Notes: generated by a model not told the origin, from the sequence alone. DNA of 64,000 nt from Neoarius graeffei (GCF_027579695.1 NC_083577.1:27063198-27127197); one strand, 5' to 3'. Positions 23,382 to 34,695 are shown, counted from the stretch's first letter. Numbers and translations: made by a program.

Positions 23382-24944
23382 TACAGTGTTTTGCAAAAGT
23401 ATTCATCCCCCTCGGTGTTTGTCCTGTTTTGTTGCATTACAAGATGGGATTAAAATGGATCTTTGGGGGGTTAGCACCATTTGATTTACACAACATGCCT
23501 ACCACTTTGAGGTGAAAATTGTTGTTTTGTTGTGACACAAACAATAATGAAGATGAAAAAAAAACAGAAATCTGGAGTGTGCATAGGTATTCACCCCCTT
23601 TCGTATGAAACCCATAAATAAGAGCTGGTCCAACAGATTCACTCCATAAGTCACATAATTAGTTGATTAAGATCCACCTGTGTGCAATCAAAGTGTCACA
23701 TGATTTGTCACATGATGTCTGTATAAATCGACCTGTTCTGGAAGGACCCTGACTCTGCAGCACTACTAAGCAAGCAACATGAAAACCAAGGAGCCTCCAA
23801 ACAGATCAGAGACAAAATTGTGGAGAAATGTAGATCAGGGTTGGGTTCTAAAAAATATCCCAAACTTTGAATATCCCAGGGAGCACCATTAAATCCATTA
23901 TAGCAAAATGGAAAGAATATGTCACCAATACAAACCTGACAAGAGAAGACCACCCACCAAAACTCACAGACCGGGAAAGGAGGGCATTAATCAGAGATGC
24001 AACAAAGACACCAAAGATAACACTGAAGGAGCTGCAAAGATCCACAGCGGTGATGGGAGTATCTGTCCATAGGGACATTTTAAGCCATACACTCCACAGA
24101 GTGGGGCTTTATGGAAGAGTTGCCAGAAAAAAAAAGCCATTGCTTAAGAAAACACATTTAGAGTTTGCCCAACAGCATGTGGCAGACTCCCCAAACACAT
24201 GTACCGGTAAGAAGATTCTCTGGTCAAATGAGACTAAAATTGATCTTTTTGGCCATCATGGGAAATGCCATGTGTGGCGCAAATCCAACACCCTGAGAAC
24301 ACCATTCCTACAGTGAAACATGGTGGTGGCAGCATCATGCTGTGGGGATATTTTTCATCTGCAGGGACAGGAAAGCTGGTCAGGACTGAAGGAAAGATGA
24401 ATGGCATTAAATTCAGGGCAATTCTGGAGGAAAACCTGTTTGAGTCAGCCAGAGGTTTGAGACTGGGACGAAGGTTCACGTTCCAGCAGGACAATTACCC
24501 TAAACATACTGCTAAAGCTGCACTGGAGTGGTTTAAAGGGAAACATTTAAATGTCTTGGAATGGCCCAGTCAAAGCCCAGACCTCAATCCATTTGAGAAT
24601 CTGTGGCAAAACTTGAAGATTGCTGTACACCAACCCAACCCATCTAACTTGAAGGAGTTGGAGCAGCTTTGCCTTGAGGAATGGGCAAAAATCCCAGTGG
24701 CTAGATGTGCTAAGCTACCGTAATAGAGACACACCCCAAGAGGCTTGCAGCTGTAATTGCAGCAAAATAAACATTTTGTTATTTATATTTTTATCATTTT
24801 TTTATTACTACATAATTTCACATATGTTCCAGATGTCATTTCATAGTTTTGATGTCTTCAGTTTTGTTCTGCAATGTAGAAAATAGTCACAATACAGAAA
24901 GACCTGTGAATAAGTAGGGGTGTATAAACTTTTGACTGGTGGTA
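23382..24944 (+). mobile_element. Chimeric Tc1 element: family B left end, family C right end
   Basis: The left end ACAGTGTTTTGCAAAAGTATTC and the transposase belong to family B. After the transposase (about 24770) the sequence switches to the 3' end of family C: TACATAATTTCACATATGTTCC, then AAACTTTTGACTGGTGGTA at the border. The family B right inverted repeat is absent. Confidence 0.75.
23779..24770 (+). pseudogene. Tc1 transposase, family B, copy 2
   Basis: The frame starts MKTKEPPNRSETKL and ends at the TAA at 24768-24770. It has a stop or frame change near 23850, another near 24300 and a stop at about 24721. Visible blocks are SNETKIDLF (first D changed to N, in the SDETK context), QQDNYPKHT (second D) and SPDLNPFEN (E). 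Small insertions such as TGTACCGGT near 24200 distinguish it from the other copies. Confidence 0.85.
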
Positions 24945-25219
24945 TTCCTTTAACCCCTGTGACCCAAACCAAGCAGTTAACTCATGATGAATGAATACTG
25001 TAAATGGATCATTTGCAAAAATTAATTTGGTTTTACTTTGTCCTGCTTTCTGTGTCCTATGACCATTTGATTAAAGTAAAACTCTCCCACTCACATGACT
25101 TTGTGTGGCATCTCAATATGATGCCATGTGAACCTTTCTGCTAAGCTTCCTAAAAATTCATATTGACTGTTTCTTTGTATCTGTGTAGAACGTATATGTT
25201 TATTCTGAATAATATACCG
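24945..25219. other. No gene seen
   Basis: Anonymous AT-rich DNA between two Tc1-derived pieces. Confidence 0.5.
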
Positions 25220-25725
25220 TACCAGTCAAAAGTTTGGACACCCCTACTCATAGGTTTTTCTGTATTATGACTATTTTCTACACTGCAGAACAAAACTAAA
25301 GGCATAAAAACTATGAAATAACACATGGAACATGCATGGAATTATGCGGTAAATAAAAAAATGTTTACCACATAAACATTTGTTTTCCTTGATGACGCTT
25401 TACACACTGTTGGCAATGTCTTAACCAGCTTCATGAGGTAGTCACCTGGAATGCTTTTCAATTAACTGGTGTGTCTTGTCAAAAGTTGAGTGCAATTTCT
25501 TTCCTTTTAAATGTGTTTGAGATCAAACAGTAAATAGTAAATAATAAAAATACAGTAAATAGCCCTATTCCACAACTACAGTAATCCATATTATGTCAAG
25601 AACCGCTCAACTAAGTAAAGAGAAATGACATCCATCATTACTTTAAGCCATGAAGTGTCTTTTAATGAATAAAAATTAAGAAAAAAACATTGAGTTAGAA
25701 GGTGTGTCCAAACTTTTGACTGGTA
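25220..25725. mobile_element. Tc1 family C derivative, internally deleted
   Basis: It begins TACCAGTCAAAAGTTTGGACACC and ends in the inverse CCAAACTTTTGACTGGTA, with TA at both borders. About 506 bp long and without a transposase frame. Same ends as the right end of the chimera at 23382-24944. Confidence 0.85.
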
Positions 25726-25986
25726 TTGTATGTAGGCTTTTAATACTCGTGTCCAAGACTCGGACTCAAGTCTGACTCATGCCCTGATTTTAAGGACTCG
25801 TGACTCAACTTGGACTTGAACACTGATGACTCAGACTTGGACTCAGACTCATGCATTAACTGCATTCAGACTCGTAAATTGGAGATGAGGATTCTGATTT
25901 TTTCTTTATTTTTTGTAACATGCTATAATAATTTGGCATAAGATATTTATATCTACATTAATTTTTGGACTAATTTCATGCAAGAG
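25726..25986. repeat. GACTCG/GACTTG-rich repeat, left part
   Basis: Many GACTCG, GACTCA and GGACTTG words occur at 25745-25880 and return at 26580-26715. The two blocks look like halves of one interspersed repeat separated by an LTR-like insertion. Confidence 0.5.
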
Positions 25987-26451
25987 TGTTGCGCCTTGGC
26001 GTGTGCATCCAATAGACTCTCAGGTGCGCTCCGGACAGCGCGCACGCCAAACGGACTCTCACGTGTGCACCATAAATGACTCGCATCTGCACAGGATTAA
26101 GGCGCAATCAGTGCGCCTATATAAAAACTGTGAAAACACACTTTGTGAAGTATTGAGTTGTGCTGCTGACACGTTACCGGGCCTTATTTCCTTGTTCAGT
26201 TTCCTGATCCCTGATTTCCTGTTTCTCATCTTTGATTCTGCGGAGTCTACGATAGGCCTGTTTGTGCTTCACTTGACCTATTGCCTGTTTCACCGTTTTA
26301 CAATTTTGCCTGCCGTTCTGGATTGTTTACCGTCTTCACTTGTATTAATAATAATAATAAGAAGAAGAAGAAGAAGAAGAAGAGGAACTTCTTCTTCTAA
26401 ATAATAAACACACCTTCTGCACTTACATCCATCTCGCAACCATCTCTGACA
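25987..26451 (+). mobile_element. LTR of a self-primed gypsy-like element (left limit uncertain)
   Basis: TATATAAAA at 26118-26126 is followed 27 bp later by GTGAAGTATT (26145-26154). After CTCTGACA (the expected LTR end, 26444-26451) and one base, the reverse complement AATACTTCAC appears at 26453-26462. This matches the self-priming layout of the sushi/Tf1 group, also seen at 60154-60643. No gag or pol follows, so it is a solo or truncated element. AATAA and AAG repeats lie within it at 26344-26392. The start is guessed from TGTTGCGCC. Confidence 0.55.
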
Positions 26452-26462
26452 GAATACTTCAC

Positions 26463-27079
26463 ATTCCCTGACAAAGAGAAGCACATTCACCTGTTGATAC
26501 GTCATGTTCAGGAACAAACTCATGTTAATGGCACTGACACAGCCACCGTCAAATGGTGTGGTTGGAGTCTTGTTCTTGGACTCGACTCGGATCAATAGTG
26601 GACTTGACTTGGACTCAACTCGAAATTTTCTTGAATCACTTGGATTTGACTCAGACTTGAACACTGGAGACTCGAGACTGGACTCGGATTCGAGTTTTAA
26701 TGACTCGACTACAGCAGTGATTGTATGTATATTTGGTTGCATCCCTAGTTGTATGTGTATGGTATAGTTACTGTATAAAAAATAAATAAAATAAAAGGTT
26801 GTAAGTAACAAGACATTCAATCATGCATACAAATAAAAATAATTAATTAAATGGCTGAAAGATGTTAGGTATAAAGGTATCACAAGACCAGGAAAAGACA
26901 AGGAAATGGTGTGTAAACCTGATATTCATATTGATAGAAATTTCATTGAAATATCTCTCAATATTCTCTGAAATTAAGACATACTGGGAACACTTTACAT
27001 TAAAGGTCACAAACAGTATTTATTAGAGTGCCAGTGAAATCAAAATGAGTCATTTGGGACTTTTTGTGCAAGCGAACAC
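26463..27079. other. Right half of the GACTCG repeat, then anonymous DNA
   Basis: GGACTCGACTCGG-type words dominate 26575-26715. The rest is AT-rich with no gene seen. Confidence 0.45.
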
Positions 27080-27094
27080 AAATATATATATGTG

Positions 27095-27176
<82 letters not shown>
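27080..27176. repeat. Compound (TA)n(TG)n(TA)n microsatellite
   Basis: TA runs flank a TG run of about 17 units. Open frames through it are artefacts. Confidence 0.93.
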
Positions 27177-27423
27177 CACCAAATGACAAAAAAAAAGTGT
27201 TGAAGTTTATTATTTTATGCTATTCAGGGCACACATGCCCTGACATTTGTGCGATTGTGTTATTCCCATTTTCAAACTATCCCTTGTGTATTGAAAAGAT
27301 GATTGGATTCAATAACCCTCTGAATCTTGCATGAGTTTATTGCAAACACAACTCTGTGATATAGGCTGCAACATGCAATTGAAATACGTCAAGAAGCATC
27401 TGGCGATATCAAGGCACATTTCT

Positions 27424-27760
27424 AGATACGGGAGGCATGGTGGTGTAGTGGTAAGCACTGTGGCCTTACAGCAAGAAGGTTCTGGGTTCAAGCCCAGTGG
27501 CCAACGGTGGCCTTTCTGTGTGAAGTTTGCATGTTCTCCCCGTGTCTTCGTGGGTTTCCTCTGGGTGCTCCAGTTTCCCCCAAAGACATGCGGTTAGGTT
27601 AAAATGAGGTGGCCTTGGGCTGAAGTGCCCTTGAGCAAGGCACCTTACCCCCAACTGCTCCCTGGGTGATGTAGCATGGCTGCCTGCTGCTCTGGGTATG
27701 TATGTGTGTGTGCGCTCATTGCTTCAGATGGGTTAAATGCAGAGGATGAATTTTTTCTTC
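27424..27760 (+). mobile_element. tRNA-derived SINE (family B tail)
   Basis: The head has an A box (TGGTGTAGTGG) and a B box-like GGTTCAAGCCC, and the body GTTTGCATGTTCTCC is shared with family A. The tail is different: CCTTGAGCAAGGCACC, CCAACTGCTCCC and GGGTTAAATGCAGAGGATGAAT. The head and body are thus shared by two SINE families with different 3' ends. Confidence 0.8.
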
Positions 27761-29350
27761 TTCTTCTTTACTGGCTGGTGTTAGATGGCAGTCTTTTCCA
27801 TCTCCCCCATGGGAAGCATAATGCCACTGCTGCCATTAGGCTTGCTGCAAGGGAGAGGAAAAAAACTGCTGTGGGTTGGTAACAAACGATCCACAGCCTG
27901 ATGCCAGTTTAAGGCCTGATTATTGGAAACCTCTGCTCTAGGATGCTGAACATGTCTCAGGTGTGGGCAAGCTAGCAGTTAGTAGTCTGACACAGGTGAA
28001 ACAAAAGACGCCCAGATGCATTATTAAGCTGTTTTTGTGAAACTAATTCTGAGCGATATTTAAACTCGATCAGTGGAGCGCTGTATCTTGTACTTAATTG
28101 TGGAAATCAGGAAAATACTCTTCCTCTCGGATATGCAAACCATGGCTCTCAAGCTTTTTCACAAGTAGTAAGTAACGACTATATTAATAAGAATACTTAC
28201 TGTATAAAAGACACTTACTAGCTTGAATTAATGTCTACTGTCGCTACAGAAGTGTTATTTGCCGTTAACAGAGACGGCTCTCATTTAGGCGGGCCTAATA
28301 AACCATGACATCATCACGCACGCTGCTTTTGCATGATCTTTCTAATTGGAAGTGACATTGCAGTATAGTTCGACAAGCAGTGTGACAATTTGTCAGAACC
28401 GATTCTTCAAAAGCACAAAGACGAGACACGGCTGCTTTGCGATTCGAGAACACTAGAGCCCGTCTCTGAACATCCTGCTTCATAGAAAACAGCTTCCTGC
28501 ATTCACACACTTCCTCTGATGTCTTGAGTGATTCTCTTGCTCCTCTCTCTTTCTTTGATGCGACCGTTCTTTCTTTCTTTCATCCCCTCCGTTTCTCACT
28601 TGCTGTGTGAATGGGCAATAAATAAAGCCGGCTGGAAGAAAAGAAGCAGCAGATGTGATGACACGCTGCAGAGAGAATCGCTGCTTGTGCATTAGTCTCT
28701 CGGTCCATGTCTCTCTCTCTCTCTCTCATTATTGGACTCATTAGGTTGCTGTGTCATAACCGAACATGAAGATCTGAACTGGTGCATGTGTACGCAAACG
28801 TACATTCTTGACATGCATGGGTTCTTCATATTGCTAACCAGAGCCCAGAGCTCAATTCTGTTTTCGTTTCTGGTTTTCTCGTGGCCAGAGGACCAGCCAC
28901 AAAGTATCCCAGATATGTACCACAGCCATATGTGTGTCTGGAGTTAAACATCTCAGGGTGTCAGTAGGGGAATACCATTTCCCCATAACTCCTCATCATC
29001 AGGTTTTGTCACAATAATCAAATCACGATATTTAAACCTTTTAGAAATGAAATGTAGGCCGTATACTGCACCAAACCCCCCGAGAATCCAGAGATATCTT
29101 TTTAAATTATTGATTGGAAAGTACACAACATGGATTTCATCATGTATGGGTCATAGCTTGAAATATCCACGGAAAGCCATCTCTGGATCCTGGGGTATTT
29201 TGCATAATGTTAAGTGAAGGAGAAAGTAAAATCCCAAAGTAAAACATGTATCGTAAAACGTAATTATAGTTCAGAGATAATCAGGTCCCCATATTGATCT
29301 GTAATGAACCTGATCACAGAGTTATTTACAATTCAACTTGTTTTAATGTA
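27761..29350. other. No gene seen
   Basis: Anonymous DNA with CT-rich tracts near 28540-28580 and 28711-28727. No open frame shows a recognisable domain. Confidence 0.45.
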
Positions 29351-30679
29351 TTAAAGGGATAGTTCGGGATTTTTGACATGAATCTGTATGGCATCCCCAT
29401 CAATAGTGTCGTGCAAACACACTGACTTACCCCTGACAGCATCCTGTGAGTCCAGTTCTTGTCCAGTTTTGGTCCAGACGAAAGTAGTCCGGCAAGTTTG
29501 TTGGGGTCACGAAAGTAAAACGTTTTTCATCTCAAAACAGTATGTGTTCAAAAGAGTGATATATTTGCATCACAAAACCGTTGCCAAATAAAAAGTCAGA
29601 CCTCGAAATCGCTTGGCACTATTTTCTCTCCCTTCTTATCACTGCGCGCTGCCGGCTTCATCCAGCTGCAGCTCCAGCTTCAAGGATAAGCTGGAGCCGC
29701 ATAAGTAGGAGTCCCGGCGGGTGGTTTGTATTCGATTCGTTTATATCCCAACCTTGTCAGCTGTCACATTTATGTTCATGGACCCGGTAAGCTGGTAAAT
29801 AATTTTTTTTTTTTTCTTTACCAAATTCTAACAGAAAACGAGAGCGCCCGAAAGGGAAAACCGAGCCGAGCCGCCTCACGGCTGTAATGCAAATTGCTTT
29901 CCTCCTCAGTATACAAGTGCGCTTCCATGGCAGGGAAAAAGAAACTACCACTGCTGCCTATGTAGTGCCCTATTTATACAAATAGGAGTCATTCAGGATT
30001 CAGCCATGTTTTTGCTCCGTGTCATGGCTGAATCCTGAATGACTCCTATTTGTATAAATGGGGCACTACATAGGCAGCAGTGGTAGTTTCTTTTTCCCTG
30101 CCATGGAAGCGCACTTGTATACTGAGGAGGAAAGCAATTTGCATTACAGCCGTGAGGCGGCTCGGTTTTCCCTTTCGGGCGCTCTCGTTTTCTGTTAGAA
30201 TTTGGTAAAGAAAAAAATAAATAAATATTATTTATCAGCTTACCGGGTCCATGAACATAAATGTGACAGCTGACAAGGTCGGGATATAAACGAATCGAAT
30301 ACAAACCACCCGCCGGGACTCCTACTTATGCGGCTCCAGCTTATCCTTGAAGCTGGAGTCGCAGCTGGATGAAGCCGGCAGCGCGCAGTGATAAGAAGGG
30401 AGAGAAAATAGTGCCAAGCGATTTCGAGGTCTGACTTTTTATTTGGCAACGGTTTTGTGATGCAAATATATCACTCTTTTGAACACATACTGTTTTGAGA
30501 CGAAAAACGTTTTACTTTCGTGACCCCAACAAACTTGCCGGACTACTTTCATCTGGACCAAAACTGGACAAGAACTGGACTCACAGGATGCTGTCAGGGG
30601 TAAGTCAGTGTGTTTGCACGACACTATTGATGGGGATGCCATACAGATTCATGTCAAAAATCCCGAACTATCCCTTTAA
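29351..30679. mobile_element. Long palindromic (foldback) element with TTAA ends
   Basis: Two arms of about 658 bp are inverted copies around a 14-nt loop (30009-30022). The innermost pair is CAGCCATG (30001-30008) and CATGGCTG (30023-30030); the outermost is TTAAAGGGATAGTTCGGG (from 29351) and its inverse ending at 30679. TTAA at both borders fits TTAA-targeted insertion. The arms look about 98 percent identical by eye, with differences mainly in the poly-T tract near 29800 and its counterpart near 30215. Mirrored open frames of 67-69 codons occur in both arms and match no family I know. Confidence 0.9.
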
Positions 30680-30704
30680 AACTCATCCACGCTCTATTTC
30701 TCTT

Positions 30705-30706
30705 TT

Positions 30707-30741
<35 letters not shown>
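30705..30741. repeat. (AAT)n microsatellite
   Basis: About 12 AAT units. Confidence 0.92.
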
Positions 30742-30742
<1 letters not shown>

Positions 30743-31315
30743 CTGTTAAATTATTGAAACAGCTCATCTAATTAAAGAGGATCAGATTTTGCCAGTATAG
30801 TGATTTCTGACACGTTGTGGCTTTAAACATATCGAACAGATTGCAAATAAGCTCTTGTTTGAAATTATTTGGTTGTTGCATACTCTGTGACTAAATGAGT
30901 GTTTGATGGCTTTAATATAAGCCTAGTTTCCTTTAGCAGTGCTGCTCGGCATTTTAATAATATTTCATTGAGCAATACCACACCATAGCTGAATATACAC
31001 TTCCATTTCCAGCAACTCGAAGCATCTGAACCCCATTCTCAACCCCACATTAATATTCCTTATAAGTTGATATTACAGGCATCCCAACATAATTTATCTA
31101 GTTTATTATAACAACTGAAGCACAAACACAGGACGCAGCCGTTGGCATATGTGTCATCTTGTGTTCTTGGTGTCGTTTTTAGTTTTGAGCAATTCACTAT
31201 ATCGAAGAAGAAACCATAACCCCAGTCATGAACCTGCACCAGCATGGAAGATGCATCAGAAATAATCATTCAGCCTTATGTAATAATACTTACTAAGTAA
31301 AAATGAAAATTTGAC
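30742..31315. other. No gene seen
   Basis: AT-rich anonymous DNA. Confidence 0.5.
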
Positions 31316-31351
31316 TTGCAAAACACTCGTCTCGTCTCGTCTTCTTCCGCT

Positions 31352-32836
31352 TTATCCGGGACCGGGTCGCGGAGGCAGCAGTCTAAGCAGGGAAGCCCAA
31401 ACTTCCCTTTCCCCAGACACCTCGGCCAGCTCCTCGGGAAGAACACCGAGGCGTTCCCAGGCCAGCCGAGAGACATAGTCCCTCCAGCGTGTCCTGGGTC
31501 TTCCCCGGGGCCTCCTCCCGGGGGGACATGCCTGGAACACCTCCCCAGGTAGGCGTCCAGGAAGCATCCGAAAAAGATGCCCGAGCCACCTCAGCTGATT
31601 CCTCTCGATGTGGAGCAGCAGCGGCTCTACTCCGAGCTCCTCCCGAGTGACTGTGCTTCTCACCCTATCTCTAAGGGAGCGCCCAGCCACCCTGCGAAGG
31701 AAACTCATTTCGGCCGCTTGTATCCGCGATCTTGTCCTTTCGGTCATTACCCAAAGCTCATGACCATAGGTGAGAGTCGGAACGTAGATCGACCGGTAAA
31801 TTGAGAGCTTCGCCTTTTGGCTCAGCTCCTTCTTCACCACAACGGACCGGTAAAGTGACCGCATCACTGCGGAGGCTGCACCGATCCGCCTGTCGATCTC
31901 ACGCTCCATCCTTCCCTCACTTGTGAACAAGATCCCGAGATACTTAAACTCCTCCACTTGAGGCAGAACTTCTCCACCAACCTGGAGAGGGCAAGCCACC
32001 CTTTTCCGGTCGAGAACCATGGCCTCGGACTTGGAGGTGCTGATTCTCATCCCAGCCGCTTCACACTCGACTGCAAACCGCCCCAGTGCATGCTGAAGGT
32101 CCTGGTTTGAAGAAGCCAACAGGACAACATCATCCGCAAAAAGCAGAGATGAAATCCTGTGGTTCCCAAACAGGATTCCTTCTGGCCCCTGGCTGCGCCT
32201 AGAAATTCTGTCCATAAAAATTATGAACAGAACCGGTGACAAAGGGCAGCCCTGCCGGAGTCCAACATGCACTGGGAACAGGTCTGACTTACTGCCGGCA
32301 ATGCGAACCAGACTCCTGCTCCGTTCGTACAGGGACCGGACAGCCCTTAGCAAAGAGCCCCGAACCCCATACTCCCGAAGCACCCCCCACAGAATACTAC
32401 GGGGGACACGGTCGAATGCCTTCTCCAGATCCACAAAGCACATGTGGACTGGTTGGGCAAACTCCCATGAACCCTCGAGCACCCTATGAAGGGTATAGAG
32501 CTGGTCCAGTGTTCCGCGACCAGGACGAAAACCGCATTGTTCCTCCTGGATCCGAGGTTCGACTATTGGTCGAATTCTCCTCTCCAGTACCCTGGAGTAA
32601 ACCTTCCCTGGGAGGCTGAGAAGTGTGATTCCCCTATAATTGGGGCACACTCTCCGGTCCCCTTTCTTAAAAAGAGGGACCACCACCCCAGTCTGCCACT
32701 CCAGAGGCACTGTCCCTGACCGCCACGCGATGTTGCAGAGGCGTGTCAACCAAGACAGCCCCACAACATCCAGAGACTTGAGATACTCAGGGCGGATCTC
32801 ATCCACCCCGGTGCCTTGCCACCGAGGAGCTTGCAA
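31352..32836 (-). CDS. LINE ORF, C-terminal part: reverse transcriptase
   Basis: This frame encodes the reverse transcriptase that copies the LINE RNA at the nicked target. Motifs in order: [58 protein letters not shown] and FADDVVLL, the catalytic aspartate pair. A C-terminal part with [13 protein letters not shown] and [13 protein letters not shown] follows, ending RPGPG. It overlaps the endonuclease frame by about 90 bp. The start printed here is only where the new frame becomes open; the natural product would be continuous with the endonuclease. A one-base loss in the run near 32806-32811, in the GKAPG-VDEI segment, explains the break. No other stop was seen. Confidence 0.9.
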   Translation of the reverse strand: MQAPRWQGTGVDEIRPEYLKSLDVVGLSWLTRLCNIAWRSGTVPLEWQTGVVVPLFKKGDRRVCPNYRGITLLSLPGKVYSRVLERRIRPIVEPRIQEEQCGFRPGRGTLDQLYTLHRVLEGSWEFAQPVHMCFVDLEKAFDRVPRSILWGVLREYGVRGSLLRAVRSLYERSRSLVRIAGSKSDLFPVHVGLRQGCPLSPVLFIIFMDRISRRSQGPEGILFGNHRISSLLFADDVVLLASSNQDLQHALGRFAVECEAAGMRISTSKSEAMVLDRKRVACPLQVGGEVLPQVEEFKYLGILFTSEGRMEREIDRRIGAASAVMRSLYRSVVVKKELSQKAKLSIYRSIYVPTLTYGHELWVMTERTRSRIQAAEMSFLRRVAGRSLRDRVRSTVTREELGVEPLLLHIERNQLRWLGHLFRMLPGRLPGEVFQACPPGRRPRGRPRTRWRDYVSRLAWERLGVLPEELAEVSGEREVWASLLRLLPPRPGPG

Positions 32837-34524
32837 ACCACCTCAGTGACTTCGGCTTGGGTAATGGACGAGTCCACCTCTGAGTCATCAGCCTCAGTCT
32901 CCTCAGTGGAAGACATGACGGTGGGATTGAGGAGATCCTCAAAGTATTCCTTCCACCGCCCGACAATGTCCCCAGTCGAGGTCAACAGCTCCCCACCCAC
33001 ACTGTAAACAGTGTTGGCAGAGTACTGCTTCCCCCTCCTGAGGCGCCGGACGGTTTGCCAGAATTTCTTCGAGGCCGACCGATAGTCCTTCTCCATGGCC
33101 TCCCCGAACTCCTCCCAGTTCCGAGTTTTTGCCTCCGCAACTGCCCGAGCTGCAGCATGCCTGGCCTGCCGATACCCGTCAGCTGCCTCGGGAGTCCTGG
33201 AGGTTAACATGGCCCGATAGGACTCCTTCTTCAGCTTGACGGCATCTCTTACTTCTGGTGTCCACCACCGGGTTCGGGGATTGCCGCCACGACAGGCACC
33301 GGAGACCTTGCGGCCACAGCTCCGAACAGCTGCGTCCACAATGGAGGTAGAGAACATGGTCCACTCAGACTCAATATCCCCCGCCTCCCTCGGAAGCTGG
33401 GAAAAGCTCTCCCGGAGGTGGGAGTTAAAGACCTCCCCAACAGAGTGCTCGGCCAGACGTTCCCAGCAGACCCTCACCATACGTTTGGGCCTGCCAGGTC
33501 TGTCCAGCTTCCTCCTCCGCCAGCGGATCCAACTCACCACCAGGTGGTGATCAGTTGACAGCTCAGCCCCTCTCTTCACCCGAGTGTCCAAGACATAGGG
33601 CCGGAGATCAGATGAAACGACTACAAAGTCTATCATTGACCTCCGACCTAAGGTGTCCTGGTGCCACGTGCACTTATGGACACCCCTATGCTCGAACATG
33701 GTGTTCGTTATGGACAAACCATGACTAGCACAGAAGTCCAATAACAAAACACCACTCGGGTTCAGATCGGGGAGGCCGTTCCTCCCAACCACGCCCCTCC
33801 AGGTGTCACTGTCATCTCCCACGTGAGCATTGAAGTCCCCCAGTAACACAATGGAGTCCCCAGTCTGAGCACTCCTCAGTACCTCTCCCAGGGACTCCAA
33901 GAAGGCCGGATACTCTATACTGCTATTTGGGCCATAGGCACAAACAACAGCAAGAGCCCTCTCCCCAATCCGAAGGCGCAGCGAGGCGACCCTCTCGTTC
34001 ACTGGGGTAAACTCCAACACATGGCGGCTGAGCTGGGGAGCTATAAGCAAGCCCACACCAGCCCGCCGCCGCTCACCACGGGCGACTCCAGAGAAGTGGA
34101 GAGTCCAGCCCCTCTCGAGGAGCTGGGTTCCAGAGCCCAAGCTGTGCGTGGAGGTGAGCCCGACTATCTCTAGCCGGTACCTCTCAACCTCCCGCACAAG
34201 CTCAGGCTCTTTCCCCCCCAGCGAAGTGACATTCCATGTCCCAACAGCCAGCCGCTGTGTCCGGGGATCAGGTCGTCGAGGCCCCTGCCTTCGACTGCCA
34301 CCCAATCCACATTGCACCAGTCCCCTACTGCTACCTCTGTGGGTGGTGAACCCACAGGAGGTCGGGCCCACGTCACCTCTTCGGGCTGAGCCCGGCCGGG
34401 CCCCATGGGCAAAGGCCCGGCCACCAAGCGCTCGCATACGAGCCCCAACCCCGGGCCTGGCTCCAGGGTGGGGCCCCGGCTGCGTCATCCCGGGCGACGT
34501 CACGGTCCTCGGATTTTTCTCCAT
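32746..34524 (-). CDS. LINE ORF, N-terminal part: AP-type endonuclease
   Basis: This 592-codon frame encodes the target-nicking part of the LINE protein. A basic, proline- and glycine-rich leader of about 95 residues is followed by an exonuclease-endonuclease-phosphatase domain: TWNVTSL (about residue 97), GDFNAHVG (metal and substrate site), IDFVVVS and STDHHLV (catalytic D-H near residue 330). The position that holds a glutamate in most AP endonucleases reads GLTSTH here; I believe this is common in the family, but that is from memory. The frame continues to the region before the reverse transcriptase and shifts out at about 32810, so its last 20 or so residues are out-of-frame read-through. 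ATG at 34524 is preceded by the structured leader. Confidence 0.88.
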   Translation of the reverse strand: MEKNPRTVTSPGMTQPGPHPGARPGVGARMRALGGRAFAHGARPGSARRGDVGPTSCGFTTHRGSSRGLVQCGLGGSRRQGPRRPDPRTQRLAVGTWNVTSLGGKEPELVREVERYRLEIVGLTSTHSLGSGTQLLERGWTLHFSGVARGERRRAGVGLLIAPQLSRHVLEFTPVNERVASLRLRIGERALAVVCAYGPNSSIEYPAFLESLGEVLRSAQTGDSIVLLGDFNAHVGDDSDTWRGVVGRNGLPDLNPSGVLLLDFCASHGLSITNTMFEHRGVHKCTWHQDTLGRRSMIDFVVVSSDLRPYVLDTRVKRGAELSTDHHLVVSWIRWRRRKLDRPGRPKRMVRVCWERLAEHSVGEVFNSHLRESFSQLPREAGDIESEWTMFSTSIVDAAVRSCGRKVSGACRGGNPRTRWWTPEVRDAVKLKKESYRAMLTSRTPEAADGYRQARHAAARAVAEAKTRNWEEFGEAMEKDYRSASKKFWQTVRRLRRGKQYSANTVYSVGGELLTSTGDIVGRWKEYFEDLLNPTVMSSTEETEADDSEVDSSITQAEVTEVVCKLLGGKAPGWMRSALSISSLWMLWGCLG

Positions 34525-34535
34525 AGGGGTTTTGG

Positions 34536-34683
34536 TGAACTGCTCTTAGTCTGGCCTGTCACCTAGGACCTGTCTGCCTTGGGAAACCCTGACAGGGGCA
34601 TAATGCCCCCGACAACATAGCTCCTAGGATCATTCAAGCACACAAACCCCTCCACCACAATAAGGTGGCAGTTCAAGGAGGGG
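34536..34683 (-). promoter_or_regulatory. Structured 5' leader of the LINE, candidate HDV-like fold
   Basis: From the first base (34683) the RNA could form: helix 1 CCCCTCC with GGAGGGG (34677-34683 with 34647-34653), hairpin CCAC/GTGG between them (34665-34668 with 34655-34658), a GGGGC/GCCCC hairpin (34605-34609 with 34595-34599), and helix TGAACTG with CAGTTCA (34669-34675 with 34536-34542). The order of strands equals the nested pseudoknot of HDV-like ribozymes. The active-site cytosine was not identified, and the first base is C rather than the usual G. Confidence 0.35.
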
Positions 34684-34695
34684 TTGCAAAACACT

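Larger units (their letters stand above)
31328..34683 (-). mobile_element. Full-length non-LTR retrotransposon (LINE)
   Basis: The 3.36-kb element is flanked by 12-bp direct repeats TTGCAAAACACT (31316-31327 and 34684-34695), so it is a complete minus-strand insertion. It is clearly GC-richer than its surroundings. From its 5' end (34683) come about 160 bp of structured leader, an endonuclease frame, a reverse transcriptase frame and a short tail of CGAGA-type repeats at 31328-31340. It has one long coding region with endonuclease before reverse transcriptase and no RNase H seen. I do not assign the clade firmly; RTE-like or Nimb/I-like are possible. Confidence 0.92.

Noticed and set aside
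26003..26820. Two overlapping frames of 133 and 176 codons
   Set aside because: They run through an LTR-like segment, an AAG repeat and the GACTCG repeat, with no domain.
29388..30642. Mirrored 67-69 codon open frames in both palindrome arms as genes
   Set aside because: They follow from the palindrome's symmetry, match no known domain, and differ only by arm mutations.
32223..33550. Plus-strand frames of 60-130 codons opposite the LINE
   Set aside because: Shadows of the GC-rich LINE coding strand.
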